From: Lumnitzera littorea
Lineage: Eukaryota; Streptophyta; Magnoliopsida; Myrtales; Combretaceae
DNA: 64,000 bases
Assembly: GCA_024138015.1 (NCBI GenBank)
Contig: JAMXBB010000003.1
Location: forward strand, 73,429,813-73,493,812
Direction of reading: 5' to 3'
In this document: piece by piece, positions 33,191 through 44,245 of the stretch
Layout: each line of letters begins with the position of its first letter
Position numbering within the stretch: position 1 is the first letter of the stretch
Translations under genes and position numbers: made by a program
The notes under the pieces: model-generated
The model's input: the letters and a program-made list of their open reading frames with translations, nothing else
What the model was told of the DNA's origin: nothing
The model's database searches: none

Positions 33191-33419
33191 ACAAAAGATA
33201 AGCCTACTTTTGCTTGAATCTTGGCTTTAATTGATAGGGTAAGGAGTTGTAGCTTGAAAAATCAAAGGATCTTATCTTGAAAGGACGAGATAAAAAAAAT
33301 AAGATCTCAACTTAATAGGTCAGTGTAAAAAGATTTTGAATATTAGACAAATAGGGTTCCGACTTGAAAAGTTAGGTATCCTTAAGAGGATATATCTTTT
33401 TAAGGATTAATTGCTTGAG

Positions 33420-34240
33420 AAGATAGATCTTTCAAAGACAAGATAAGATGACACTCTATTAGAAACAAATAAGATAGTGTTTTTATGAGTAAGTGATCTT
33501 TTAAATGATTAGATGGTGCTCTAACGTACAGGTGATCCAACTAAGGATAGGATAGTGCTCTTTTGAGCAAGTGATATTAGAGAGGACTAGACAACGCTTT
33601 AACGAGTAGGTAATCTAACTAAGGAATAGGATAGTACTCCTTTAAGTAAGCAATCTTAGAAAGGATTAGATGACGCTCTACTAAGCAAGTGATCCAAAAT
33701 TACTTTAAGAAATACAAAGGATAAGATAACACTCCTATGAGCAGGTGATCCTAAAATGGACTAGATAGGATAGCACTCCTGTAAGCAAGTGATCTAACAA
33801 AAGATAGGATAGTACTTCCTTAAGCAAGAGATCCTAAAAAGGATTAGATGATGCTCCTTTGAGCAAACAATCCTAAAAAGGAAAGTATAGTGTTCCTTTG
33901 AGCAAGTGATCCTAGAAAGGACTAGATAGCGCTCTAATAAGCAGGTGATCCAACTAAAGATACCGTTTCAACAAAGGATAGGATAGCGCTCTTGTGAGCA
34001 AGCAATCTTAGAAAGGACTGGATAGCGCTCCAATGAGCAAGCGATCCAATTAAGGACAAAATAGGACAATGCTTTTTTTTGAGCAAGCTATCCTAGAAAG
34101 GAAGCGATCAAATAATGAATAAGACATCGCTCCTTTGAGCAAGCGATATTAGAAAGGATTAGATGGCACTCCACTAAGTAAGTGATCCAAGATTACTTTA
34201 TGAAATGGATAGTGCACTAAAGGGCAAGCAATCCAAGAAT
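33420..34240. repeat. 39-46-bp tandem array of element B
   Basis: Some 18-20 imperfect units containing GATAGCGCTCCTATGAGCAA and GTGATCCTAGAAAGGACTA-like halves. The unit is unrelated to those of A and C but occupies the same place relative to the hairpin. Looser copies may begin near 33240. Confidence 0.85.
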
Positions 34241-36205
34241 TTCAAGGACTTTGATCATTTTTGACAAATTGATCTAAGACTTAAGTTTGAAGGATTTTGA
34301 TGATTCTTTAAAAAATTTAACTTTTTCCTTTTAAGAAATCTCTTTTGATAATTTTTGAAGAAGATTTCATTTCTCTTCTGAAATGGGTTTTTTTTTTTTT
34401 TTGGGAAAAAATTCAAAAAGAGCTCTCTTTAATGAAAAATTGTTTTACTAATAAGTAAGAAAGTCTCTAAGACTCTAAAGATCACAAAGAAGGGGTCAGC
34501 TTGCCCCTTGCCTATTGATCACTCATTCTTTCAGTCTTGTTTCTTGTAACATATTTCATGATTTCTACAATCTCTTGAAGCACTAATTTCAAAATTTAGG
34601 GCAAATGACCATTCATGTTCTTGAGAAAACACTCAACTTTTCATTTGATTTTCTATTAAAGGAGTAGGCATCATTACTTGAAATGCTTAGTCAGAAAGGG
34701 CTTTCTTGCACTCTTATAGGCTTGTTTTCACTCTTAGCATCAATTCCAAAAATTATAGTCTATCTTGTAAATGGTATACCTTAGTCAATCAATTAGGTCT
34801 TTTCTAAGTTTGTAGTATAGGGCTTTTGGTCAATGGTTTGATGAAATGGATATCAATGTGCTTTGTCCAATTTTGAAGAAATCATGTACAATCTATATTG
34901 GGTTTACAAGCCATGAACCTAGGAGAAACTAGACATGGCATTGCCTTAGTTTTATAAGTAAATTTTGCTTAAGATAAGTCGATTTCTTTAATTTAAAGAG
35001 TTTTATTAAGGGTAGTATAGTAGGGAGCATCATAAAATGAGGGCTTTGCTTTTGGGCTTGGGAATTTAAAGTGTTTAGCCCTTGAATATCCTTTACAAGT
35101 TTAGACCTTAGGCTTATTGGCAATTTGGTTCATCTTTGAAGGTGATTACCTTAATAATATTTTCTTCTTCTTCTTCTTTTTATTTTTTTCACTTTTTTCG
35201 TTCTTTTTTTTTTCTTTTTCTCTTTTTTTTTGGTCTTCTTTTTTTTTTTTTCTTTTGTCAAGGTGGTCACCTTCCATTATTGAGTTTGAATTTGAGGGGA
35301 TTCAAAGCCCTAAAACCATAGGTTCAAAGAGTATAAGCTTAAGAGAAGTGTATATGGCTTTAGAGTATTTGGGAAAAATCCATAAGCTTGATGTGTTTAC
35401 ATGAGTGTATAGTGTTTGAAGCTCTTCTTCATCTTAAAGAAATTGAATTATCTATGACAATATTTGCTCATAAATTAGCACAACTAAAACAAGAATAAGT
35501 TAGTAAATCCCTTTTCTCCAAATTAATATACCTTAACTTCTTGATTACCCTAGTATGGGGTGGTTCTTAATAGGATAAATTTTAAGAAAAATCCCTAAAA
35601 GGCTCAAATGGGTTTGCAAGGGATAATCATGTTTAAGGTAATAAAATGAATGCCTAACATCATTTTGACTCGTGTATTAAGTTTAAGATAGATCTCCTTT
35701 AAGGAATGAGCCCATGTTCTCACATTGTGTCACTTAACTCTCATGTGTTTAGGGTTAGTTTTTAGAATATGTTGTGCCTCTTTTCATCCTAAACCTCTTA
35801 AGCAATGTGTTACATCTCCTTAAGTAGAAAATTTTAAGTTCTAAGTTCACATTTACTTTATTCATTTTCACTCATCCCAAATCTTACATGAAGTATTTCA
35901 TTAATGAAGGGCCAATGACATGCCCTTATTGAGCTAAGCTAGCTTCAAAGTCAAACATGCACATGAAAATTGCTTTATTTAAATAGATCGTGTCTACTAT
36001 AAGCTCCAAAGTAAAAGATTATTTTAAAAAGAAGTAAATGTAAGAACTAAAACTCTTTTCCACTTCTTACCTCCTATTTTTGTCACTCCTTTGAACTTGG
36101 CCTATTCAATTGAATTGATCACCTAGAGAAATTCCTAACTGCTTCAAATGGTTAGCTACCTTCTTAGATGATAGTAGTAGCCCCTTCAATATTTGATGTT
36201 AAAGG
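34241..36205 (-). other. Interior of element B without recognisable genes
   Basis: No retroviral domain is recognisable on either strand. It matches element A across the T/C tract (35155-35258) and the following GATTCAAAGCCCTAAAACCA segment, and around 34480-34900. The open frames inside the T/C tract (35117-35404) are low-complexity artefacts. Confidence 0.55.
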
Positions 36206-36640
36206 TTATTTGTTTGATTCTTCGTCATAACTTTGGGAAGGAATACCACTATCAATTGACCCATTACCCTCTAGAAAGCTTGTTTGGATAATTTCTACAT
36301 TAATTAAATCTTGCACCTTATGCTTTAATTTGCAGCAATTTTTTATGGTATGCCTAACTAGGCTCATATGATATTCACACCTTTTGTTGGGGTTATAATC
36401 CTTTGATTCATACTTCTTTGATGGGATTTCACATGCTAGCAATCCTACCTCTCTCGATTGCTTGAATACTTTGGCTATTGGAATCTTGAACTATGTAAGT
36501 TGCCTCCTCTTGCTGTAAATGGGCTTGTCTTGATCCTAGGCTTTCCCAATTGGCATATTTGTTCTTGACTTCTCTTTCCCTGAATCATCCTCATGCTTAG
36601 GCTATGATGTGCCTAGGAGCTTCGTAATTACTAGGGCTTA
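36206..36640 (-). pseudogene. gag: gag fragment of element B (Tat/Ogre type)
   Basis: The minus-strand open stretch 36206-36442 encodes NPNKRCEYHMSLVRHTIKNC, then CKLKHKVQDLINVEI. This is the cysteine-histidine segment and helix found near the C-terminus of Ogre/Tat-type Gag. Upstream (36443-36640) the frame has stops and is Gln/Glu-rich (SRQAHLQQEEATYIVQDSN). The N-terminal core lies beyond the E insertion point and is missing. Its orientation agrees with PBS and PPT of B, which identifies B as Tat-type. Confidence 0.68.
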
Positions 36641-37330
36641 CTGTAGGAGCTCAAGTTTATATGATGGGTCATTTGAGATATCGAAGAAAAATAAAGAGAT
36701 AAGTCAGCAAACTGAATGTAGTAGCTTACGTAAAGCTACTTGGAGATATTACTCACCAATAAACACAACACAACTTCATACTTCACTTGATATAATGCAT
36801 AAGCTAATGCTAAGGTCCACTTACCACTAATCTTCAGCTATTCAACAAGATTAGATAAGAGTGTACAAAAATGGTCTTAGAGAGGAAAATCTCATAAGAA
36901 CAAGTATATCTAATGTCTAAAAGGAATGTAAAATGATCTGGCTACAGAGAGAAGGGACTATTTATATTAAGTCCTTAAGGCAATAATACAAATTAGGAAA
37001 ATTACAAAAAGGCATACATGAAAAAGGGGATTCCTAGTACATATGAAAAAGGGTTAAAAAGACAGAAGACAAAAAGGAATAAAAGTGCAGTGTCAGGTAA
37101 AGGGACAAGTGGTAGCTCATCAATGGTTCCATATTAAGGAATCTTTAGGCACAGTAGCTGAGCTAGATCATGATGTGGTGGCATTAGGGGTTGTCGAGAT
37201 GAATAAGGAATGCCATAGGTATAAGGGATTGGTCGAAAGAGAAGTACTCATCTAGAAGGGGGCTTAAGTCTCAGTACTCGGTAAATAGTCCTTAACACAT
37301 GAGCTCTTAGCAACAACGCATGGGTTCACA
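36641..37330 (-). repeat. Probable 3' LTR of chromovirus E (edges approximate)
   Basis: Non-coding sequence directly after the E integrase on the minus strand, ending near CTCCTACA (minus sense) beside the gag fragment of B. It holds a good minus-strand TATA box (AATATAAATAGTCC, about 36956-36968). Without the 5' LTR the edges cannot be verified by comparison. Confidence 0.45.
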
Positions 37331-38800
37331 TAGAGCAGGGTGTAGCTGAGTTGAGTTCTCGAGGAGTTCGCCTACCATTCCTTAGTATGCTATTTCTTAC
37401 CCTCAGTTGGTTGATGAGAGAGAATCCTCTTGGCAAGAGACTAAAGGCCTTGAAGGCAAGTGTAACTAAGAGGGCTAGAGGTCGGTAATCCATCAGCTCT
37501 CCGGGGTTGTTGAACATTTGCCCTCAAATCTTGGTCTTCTCCTCTGTCAAGCATATAAGGCATTAAGTTGGTGAGATTGAAGGTAGCAAATACATTGTAC
37601 CCTTCTGGCAACTCAATCTCATAGGCGTTGTCATTGATACACCTAAGGATCCTGTAAGGTCCATTTTCTCTAAGGGATAGTTTGTTCGTCCTCTTTCTAA
37701 GGAAATGGTCTTTATTGAAGTGGATCCAGATAAAGTCCTTGGGAGTATAAACGATTCACTTCCTTCCCTAACTTCCTTGCTCCTTTTGTTGAGTTACACT
37801 ATTGGCCAATTGTTTGGTAACCTTTTAATGTAACCTATGGAACTCTTCGATGCGTTACAGGCTGGATTGGCATTCCCCTTGAGTGGTCGAGCTGATAATT
37901 AGATCTAAGGGTAAATTCAAGTTAAGTCCATAAACAACCTCAAATGGTAACCTTTTTGTCGAGCTATGAGTTGAGCCGTTGTAAGTGAACTCAATGATAG
38001 GTTGGCATAGATCCTGGTCATGTAAATTCTTCCCAATAGCTACTTATAGGAGATTGCTGACTATCTTACTGACAACTTTAGTCTAGTTATTTGTTTAGGG
38101 ATAGCAAGAAGTATTGAACATGAGCTTAGTGTTGAGCTTCTTCCATGGGGTCTTCTAAAAGAAGCTTGTGAACTTTGAGTCATGGTTGGACACAATACTT
38201 CTTAGCACTCCATGTAGTCACACAATTTCCTACAAAAAGAGGTTAATGATAAACAAAGCATCATTAGTTTTGTGGTAGGGAATGAAGTGGCTCATCTTGT
38301 TGAACCAATCGATCACCACCATAATAGAGTCATGTCTTCTCGGCGTTCGTAAAAGGCTGAGCATGAAATCTATGCTTAGGTTGGTCTACGGCTACTAAAG
38401 TATAGGCAGGGTGGCGTACTCTCCATACGACTCTTTCCTTCTCTTTGCATGTTGACACACTTTGCATCTCTCAAGAACTTGGCACACATCCTTCATTATC
38501 CCAAGCTAGTAGAAATGTTTTCTTAATATTTCAACAGTTCTCTTTTCTCCAAAATGGTTGGCTAAGCCTTGAACATGAGCTTCTCGGACGAGTAGTTCTC
38601 CAGTTGAACTACTCAGCACACACACCTATTTGCCCTTCATCAAGAACCCTTAGCTTATGTAGTACCCATCCACAACTCCAACATTACACTTGGCTGCTAA
38701 GGGCCCAAAATATGGATCATGCTCATACTGACCAGGAAATGTGCCAAATCTATGTACCTTGGCCTGCATAGTCATAATGAGGGAATAACGATGAGAAAAA
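37326..38800 (-). pseudogene. pol: Integrase of chromovirus E
   Basis: The core shows DWFNKMSHFIPYHKTNDALF-like residues (about 38270-38330) and IVSNHDSKF, then IIEFTYNGSTHSSTK. The C-terminal module is clean: FIWIHFNKDHFLRKRTNKLS, GPYRILRCINDNAYEIELPE, GYNVFATFNLTNLMPY, ending in DLRANVQQP and an open frame 37326-37517. The GPY/F-type tail supports a chromovirus. No chromodomain was identified. Many stops are scattered through the core. Confidence 0.74.
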
Positions 38801-39400
38801 GTTTCAACCACAATGTTGGTGCTCTATTTCTTATACTAGATGATGTATTAGAAGGACTCTAAGAACTCTACCTGTTTGGCATGATGCAGAGAAAATTTCT
38901 ATTGCCTTTCGAGATGTTTGAGAGATTCATGATTATAGTAGATGATGAATTTTCTCAGTAATAAGTAATGTTGCTAGTTTTGTAGTGTTCGGACAAGGGC
39001 ATAGAACTCCTTGTCATATGCACAGTAATTTAAGGTAGCTCCTTTATGTTTCTCACTAAAATAGGTAATAGGTCAACAATCCTACATAAGGACAGCACTA
39101 ATGCCAACTTTAAACACATCACATTTAACCTCAAAAACTTTTTCAATATCTAGTAAGGCGAGTATTGGGGTTGATGTCAACTTGGATTTTATATCTTCAA
39201 AGCTCTTCTAAGCTTTCTCCGACCACTTAAACTCAGAGTTCTTCTTGGTTAGTTCGGTTAATGGTGTAGTTATGGAACTGAAGTTCCGAATGAATCTTCG
39301 ATAAAGCGAAGCTAAACCGTAGAAGCTTCTGACTTTGGCAGCATTAGTTAGTGTAGGCTACTCAAGAATAGCTTTGACTTTCTTGTCATCCATTCGCATT
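38800..39400 (-). pseudogene. pol: RNase H of chromovirus E
   Basis: Recognisable segments are PITYFSEKHKGATLNYCAYD, KEFYALVRTLQN and FIIYYNHESLKHLERQ, where the usual TDH triplet reads YNH. The first catalytic aspartate segment is blurred by stops (near 39110-39180). It follows the RT in the expected order. Confidence 0.68.
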
Positions 39401-40229
39401 CCTCCCTTTGAAACAACATACTTGTTGGATATAACCTCACTTAGCAAAACATACATTTCTTTAAGTTGTCGAATAATCTCTTAGCTTGGAGAATGTCAAA
39501 CACTGATCTTAAATACTCAACATGAGAGATGAGGTTAATACTGTAAACCAGAATGTTACCAAAATATACCACAGCACATCTATCAATCAATGTCCTCAAG
39601 ATGTGATTCATGAGCTACATAAATGTGCTTGGTGCATTAGTCAGACCAAATAACTTCACCAGCCACTCAAATAGACCATCCCTTGTCTTGAAAGCCATTT
39701 TCTATTCATCTCTAGTCCTCATGCATATCTCATGATAGCTACTTTTCAGGTCAATCTTTGAAAAGATCTGAGCACTATGTAACTCATCAAGCATATCATC
39801 AAGTCATGGTATTAAGTATCGATACTTAATAGTAATTTTATTGATGGCTTGGTTGTCAGTGCATATTCTTCATGACTTATCCTTCTTCAGCACTAATAAG
39901 GTTGACATAACACAAGGGCTCATGTTCTCTTGTACATATCAGCGATCTACTAACTTGTCTACTTATTTCTTTAGCTCGGGATTAAGCCTGTAAGTAGGTT
40001 GGTTTGGTAGAACAGCTCCAGGTTGAAGGTCAATGCAATGTCCAATGCCTCTTAAGGGTAGTAATCCTTTCAACATCTTAGTAAGAAATTGGTCGGCATA
40101 CTTCTGAAGTAGTATCTGCACTTCAACAGGTAAGCTTTTGGCTTCTCTCAACTCTAGAAGTTTCTTAACCAAAAGGAGCACACACTCTTCCTCCTTAATT
40201 TCTCGGTAAAATTGAGTACAAGAAATCAC
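39400..40229 (-). pseudogene. pol: Reverse transcriptase of chromovirus E
   Basis: The N-terminal part is open at 39963-40229: LPVEVQILLQKYADQFLTKM, GIGHCIDLQPGAVLPNQPTY. It continues with INKITIKYRYLIP, LDDMLDELHSAQIFSKIDLK, FKTRDGLFEWLV and LFGLTNAPSTFM. The catalytic box reads YFGN (minus strand, about 39555-39566), so both aspartates of YxDD are changed. CRM-type chromovirus RTs are the closest in my recollection. Stops are fewer than in F within RT. Confidence 0.8.
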
Positions 40230-40509
40230 TAGGGATTTCCGCTACAATGATTTGGTATCCTTCTCTTGTGACTCCTATACTTCCTTAGGACTCATGGGGA
40301 TTAGTATAACTTTCTTCCCATTCTTCTAGAACATGTAGGTGTCTTATAGCTATCATGTAAAACCTTCAAGTCAAACAGTTAGGGTTGACCGAGTAAGATA
40401 TGAGAAGTGCACATGCGAAGGATGTCACACAATACCTTATCATTGTACCTATGACCAATAGTAATCGGCACTCTAACTTACTTGGCAATAGGTATACCTC
40501 CCTTCTCAT

Positions 40510-40800
40510 TCAGCCATTGAATCTTATAAGGCTTAGGTATAAGTAGGTCGGTAGCTTTAGGGCCTTGACGACTCCTTGTGCAATGACATTGGTATAGCTT
40601 CCCCCATCAATGACCAATTCACATAGTTTGCCATTCACTCGATAGTTTGTATGGAAAAGGTTCTCTCTTTGTTCATTTTCCTCGACCACAAAAGTACTGA
40701 GAGTTCGTTGAATGACAAAATAGTACTCGGTACTGACCTCAAGTAGTGTTACAGCATCAGAGTCTTCCTGAAACTCTTCAAGCATTTGTTCAACTCCCAT
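40510..40800 (-). pseudogene. Protease of chromovirus E
   Basis: An open stretch of 96 codons with EENEQRENLFHTNYRVNGKL and the catalytic loop ELVIDGGSYTNVIA, where DGG replaces the more common DSG/DTG, as in several plant chromovirus proteases. The C-terminal part continues past a stop towards 40230 but is decayed. Confidence 0.75.
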
Positions 40801-41096
40801 CTCTTCCTCTCCTTCACTTGCACTCTCTATTTCGAACTAGGGCTTGTCTCCCTTTATAGTCATGATAAGTTTGTTCAAACATTGACTAGCTATATGTCCA
40901 TAGCTGAGACATTTGAAACATTTAATTTCTTGAGTCTTCTTGCTTGAGCTTTGACCATGGTCCTTGTAGACCTTAGGCTCCTTATTCTTGCTTTTACTTC
41001 AACCATCTTTTGGTTGGTTCATTACCCGACTGGGTTTTGATAGGCTTAGCATGCCACTCCTACTCAGCAATCTAGGTAAGCTAGTTTAGCTCTACC
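40800..41096 (-). pseudogene. gag: gag 3' end of chromovirus E with CCHC zinc knuckle
   Basis: On the minus strand CFKCLSYGHIASQC (about 40877-40920) is an intact CCHC zinc knuckle, flanked by basic residues (SKNKEPKVYKDHGQ-like upstream). The rest of Gag was lost beyond 41096, where element C begins. Confidence 0.75.
41092..41096. repeat. Presumed left target site of C (CTACC)
   Basis: CTACC abuts the LTR edge TGTTGAGCTTAG at 41097. The matching copy cannot be checked because the other end of C is truncated at about 55632. Confidence 0.4.
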
Positions 41097-42720
41097 TGTT
41101 GAGCTTAGTTTTTCACCTCTTAGTTCTTTTATAAAATTAAGTCTTCTTTAAACTGACCAGTATTAAACCTACCCATTTAATATTGACCCTTGACTAGGGT
41201 TTAAAGAAAACCGTTTAATGAAAACCATTTAATCTAAAACCTATTGGAGTTGCCACCCGACTAGAGTCGGGAAAAAATGGTTTAGTTATAACCAATTAGG
41301 TGGTTTAACGGAGGTGTGATTTTAAACCCTTACGGGTACCATTAACTTTCCAAATTTAGAATTAAACTTAAAAATCGAGTTTTAATTTTGAAAGATAAAA
41401 CTTAGTTATGGGTTACTTTAATTGGATAAACAAAATAATCTAAACTAAAGAAAAAGGGAAAAATAAATTTTTTCATTTTTATCGTTGCCTCATAGGTACC
41501 TACGTGCCTATATGCCTACGTATCTACTATTTGGAATCAAATGTACATAGTTCTTTTATGGAAACTTTAGCAGGTGATTTGATTTTAATTTTTGAAAAAA
41601 GGTCAAATTTACCTTTTTTACTCAATTAGGTTTATTTTAAAAAAATTTTGAAAAAAAAAGGTCTTAAATTGGGACTTTTTATTTTCTTGAAAAATTTCTA
41701 AAAAGTCTTAGTTTGAAAAAAAAAATCCGTTTATTTTTATTTTTGAAAAATCAATTTTCTAAGTGACAAAAGAAATAATAATCATTATTCTTTCTATTTA
41801 CTTATTTATTTTTATTTTATTTATTCTATCTACTTTTACTTTTTATTAAACTAAATAAACTACTTTTTCTTTTTCTTTTTCTTTTCTCTTTTTTTTTTCT
41901 TTTTCCTTCTCTTTTCCTTTTTTTTTTTTACATTACAATTGCATTTACATGTACATAATAAAATAAATAAATAAATAAAAAGGAAAAAACAACAATGACC
42001 AAATAAGAAAATGAAAGAAAATAAATACAATAAAATAAAAAAATGGACTTCAGATGTAGTGGGCATGCGCGATTGGACCTAGATTAGATTTTGGGTTAGA
42101 TCGCGGGTCATCATGTCGAGTAGCGCGACTCTGGGTCAAGTAATTGGATTCCTTCTTCAATAGCAATGTAGAGGGGTGATTCCAAGAGTATTGGGTAGCA
42201 AATTGAGCAGGAATGGGGGTTTTCGTGATTATCTAATTGGGTTTAGGGGGGGTAGGATTGATGCCTTGACCGATGGAAGTAGTTTTGAGGGTGTTTAGGT
42301 GTAGTAGCCAGCAGTGGTCTTGGGTGGTCAGTTTCTAGAGTTATTAGGCGTGCAAGGGGTGTTGGTTCAGGGGTTTAGGGATGTAACATAGTACGTAGTG
42401 GGGTTAGTTTGGATTGAAAAGGGTTGGAAGTGGTGGTTTAGGGAGAAGGGGTATGGCGGTTATGGTTTGGCAATGGTGGCTTGATGGTGATTGATTGGGG
42501 GCATGACAATGATCGAAGGTAGTTGGGTTGAGTAGCTGATGGTATGGGGAAGCTAGTGAGGGTGGTGGTTGGTAGTGGTGAGCTAGAGGGAGAGAGATTT
42601 GAAGAGAGAGAGAGTGAGAGAGCTACGACTAGAGAGAGAAAATGAGAGAAAGAAGAGAGAGAAAAAGTTCATGAATGTTCGTGGGTGTTTGTGTGTGGTT
42701 CTTGAGCTCCCCCAACACCT

Positions 42721-42730
42721 AATTTATATT
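42721..42730 (-). promoter_or_regulatory. TATA box in the 3' LTR of C
   Basis: AATATAAATT on the minus strand, followed by a CT-rich stretch like plant core-promoter Y patches. The equivalent in the other LTR is at 55545-55552 (TATAAATT). Confidence 0.5.
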
Positions 42731-43059
42731 CGAATTCAACCTAGAAACATACAAAGCTAAAAGTCAAATTTATTGAAAATGTTTAGAAAATTAGTTTTTT
42801 TTTTTTCGAAATTTTGGAGCTCGATTTGAATGCTTCTTTTACTAAATTTAGAAGTATTATTGCATCCAATTTAAAGTAGGCTACGTGGCAAACAAAATCA
42901 AAGCAAGAGATTAGGTAAGAGTGTGTGAAATCTATGTAGAAATTGAAGCTAAAGTGGAGGGAGTGGGCTATTCTTTTTTGGGAAAGTAGACGAAAATCTA
43001 GAGAAAATGAGGGAAAACTAAGGGAAAGTATTGACGTAGCGCTATGTAAGCCAACTTAA

Positions 43060-43215
43060 CCAACCTCGACCTGTCACATGTCATCATGTAACACGTGGCA
43101 ACTGACATGGTACACCACGTAGATGCCACGTAGTGCCATGTTAGCAAGGTCATCCAATCCAACATTGCCAACGTGTCAAGACATGTGGTGCAATGAGATC
43201 TTGACATGTGGTAGT
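43060..43215 (-). promoter_or_regulatory. Cluster of ACGT-core motifs in the U3 of C
   Basis: Within about 150 bp there are AACACGTGGC, CCACGTAG (twice), AACGTGTCA and several ACATGT/CATGTGG words. ACGT cores, especially CACGTG, are binding sites for plant bZIP and bHLH factors. The cluster lies some 330-490 bp upstream of the TATA box in transcription sense. Function is inferred from the motifs alone. Confidence 0.45.
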
Positions 43216-43699
43216 CTTTACTGTAATGAAAAAAAAAAAAAAATACCTTGTATGCCTCCTCCATGATTCGAACCTAAGACCTCACACTTGATATCCAATG
43301 CCCATGTCTAATGGTTATCCGTTAGGCTGTTGACTTATGCCTTGTCCATACGTGCAATTAATTTGTACATATGGACTAGGTCAGCTTAGGTTAGATTCAA
43401 ATCTAAACCCAATTTCAATGGCTCGACTTCTAAACCTAATAAAAAATCTATTCTAATAAAATAGTATTATCTAAAATCTTTTATTTTTTCTATTTTTTTT
43501 ATAATTTTTCAATTTTCTAAAATTTTTTTTTTCTACTTTTCTAAATTTCTCAATTTTTTGTGTTTCTTATCCAAATTTCTTATTTTTAAAGGTTTTTCTT
43601 ATTTTTCTTATTTTTTAAAGGTTTTCATTTCCTAATTTAGGGCCTATTGAGAAAAGAAATAAAAATAAAAATAAAGAGGGCAAAAATTGGGTGTTTACA

Positions 43700-43746
43700 G
43701 CTATCTCTCTTTGTGGTGAAGTTTTGAACAAAATTTTGCCATAAAG
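43700..43746 (-). other. Polypurine tract and hairpin of element C
   Basis: On the minus strand CACAAAGAGAGATAGC abuts the LTR. The hairpin arms on the plus strand are CTTTGTGGTGAAGTTTT (43709-43725) and AAAATTTTGCCATAAAG (43730-43746) around a 4-base loop. This is the third case of the same structure in the window. Confidence 0.75.
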
Positions 43747-43844
43747 ACAAAGAGACACTATTTTTGCCCTCAAGATGACTTTAAAACAACTGTAACTATC
43801 CTAAAATCAATTTATTGGGGATTTAGATGAAGAAATGAAACCTA

Positions 43845-44245
43845 GTTGTACATCTCTAGACTCACTAACCTAGGTAGGGTTATCTCTCAGGGATGAGCAA
43901 TCTTACGCTAGAATTGATCTAGAATCTAGTCATGCCTCACTAGGCTCATTAACTTAGGCATGAGCATCTCTCAAGAACTAGCAACCCTACTATAGGATCG
44001 ATCTAAAACCTAGTTGTACTTTTCTAAGCTCACTAACCTAGGTGGGAGTATCTCTCGAGGAATAGCAATCCTAAGCTGGGATTAATCTAAAACCTAGTTA
44101 TGCTTCACTAGGCTTACTAACCTAAGCGAGAGTGTCTCTTGGGGACTAGCAACCCTAAACTGAGATCGATCTAAAACCTAGTCATGTCTCACTAGGCTCA
44201 TTAACCTAGGCGGGAGCGTCTCTCGAGGACTAGCAACCTTAAACT
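43845..44245. repeat. 84-bp tandem array of element C
   Basis: Five imperfect units of about 84 bp, each with CCTAGTTGTACTTCACTAGG-like, CTCATTAACCTAGGCGGGAG-like and ACTAGCAACCCTAAACTGGG-like parts. The array lies just inside the hairpin on the coding side, as in A and B, with an unrelated sequence. Confidence 0.85.

Larger units (their letters stand above)
36641..41096 (-). mobile_element. Element E: chromovirus relic, 5' part missing
   Basis: On the minus strand, 3' end of gag, protease, RT, RNase H and integrase follow one another from 41096 to about 37330, then a probable LTR. The gag side is cut at 41096 by element C, whose left edge abuts CTACC (41092-41096). Beyond the far side of C neither gag nor the 5' LTR of E reappears, so they were deleted. 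E is the second chromovirus here; its LTR does not resemble that of F. Confidence 0.72.
41097..43699 (-). repeat. 3' LTR of element C
   Basis: About 2.6 kb, from TGTTGAGCTTAG to GGTGTTTACA on the plus strand. Its first 1.7 kb aligns with 53849-55632. In minus sense it begins TGTAAACACC, contains a U3 with an ACGT-motif cluster, a TATA box at 42721-42730, then a CT-rich transcribed leader (GAGA-rich on plus, 42590-42665). Confidence 0.88.

Noticed and set aside
35117..35404. Phe/Ser-rich plus-strand frames
   Set aside because: Poly-pyrimidine tract shared with A; no protein-like composition outside the tract.
41860..42066. Minus-strand frame ending in poly-Lys/Glu
   Set aside because: T/C tract within the LTR of C, not open in the other LTR.
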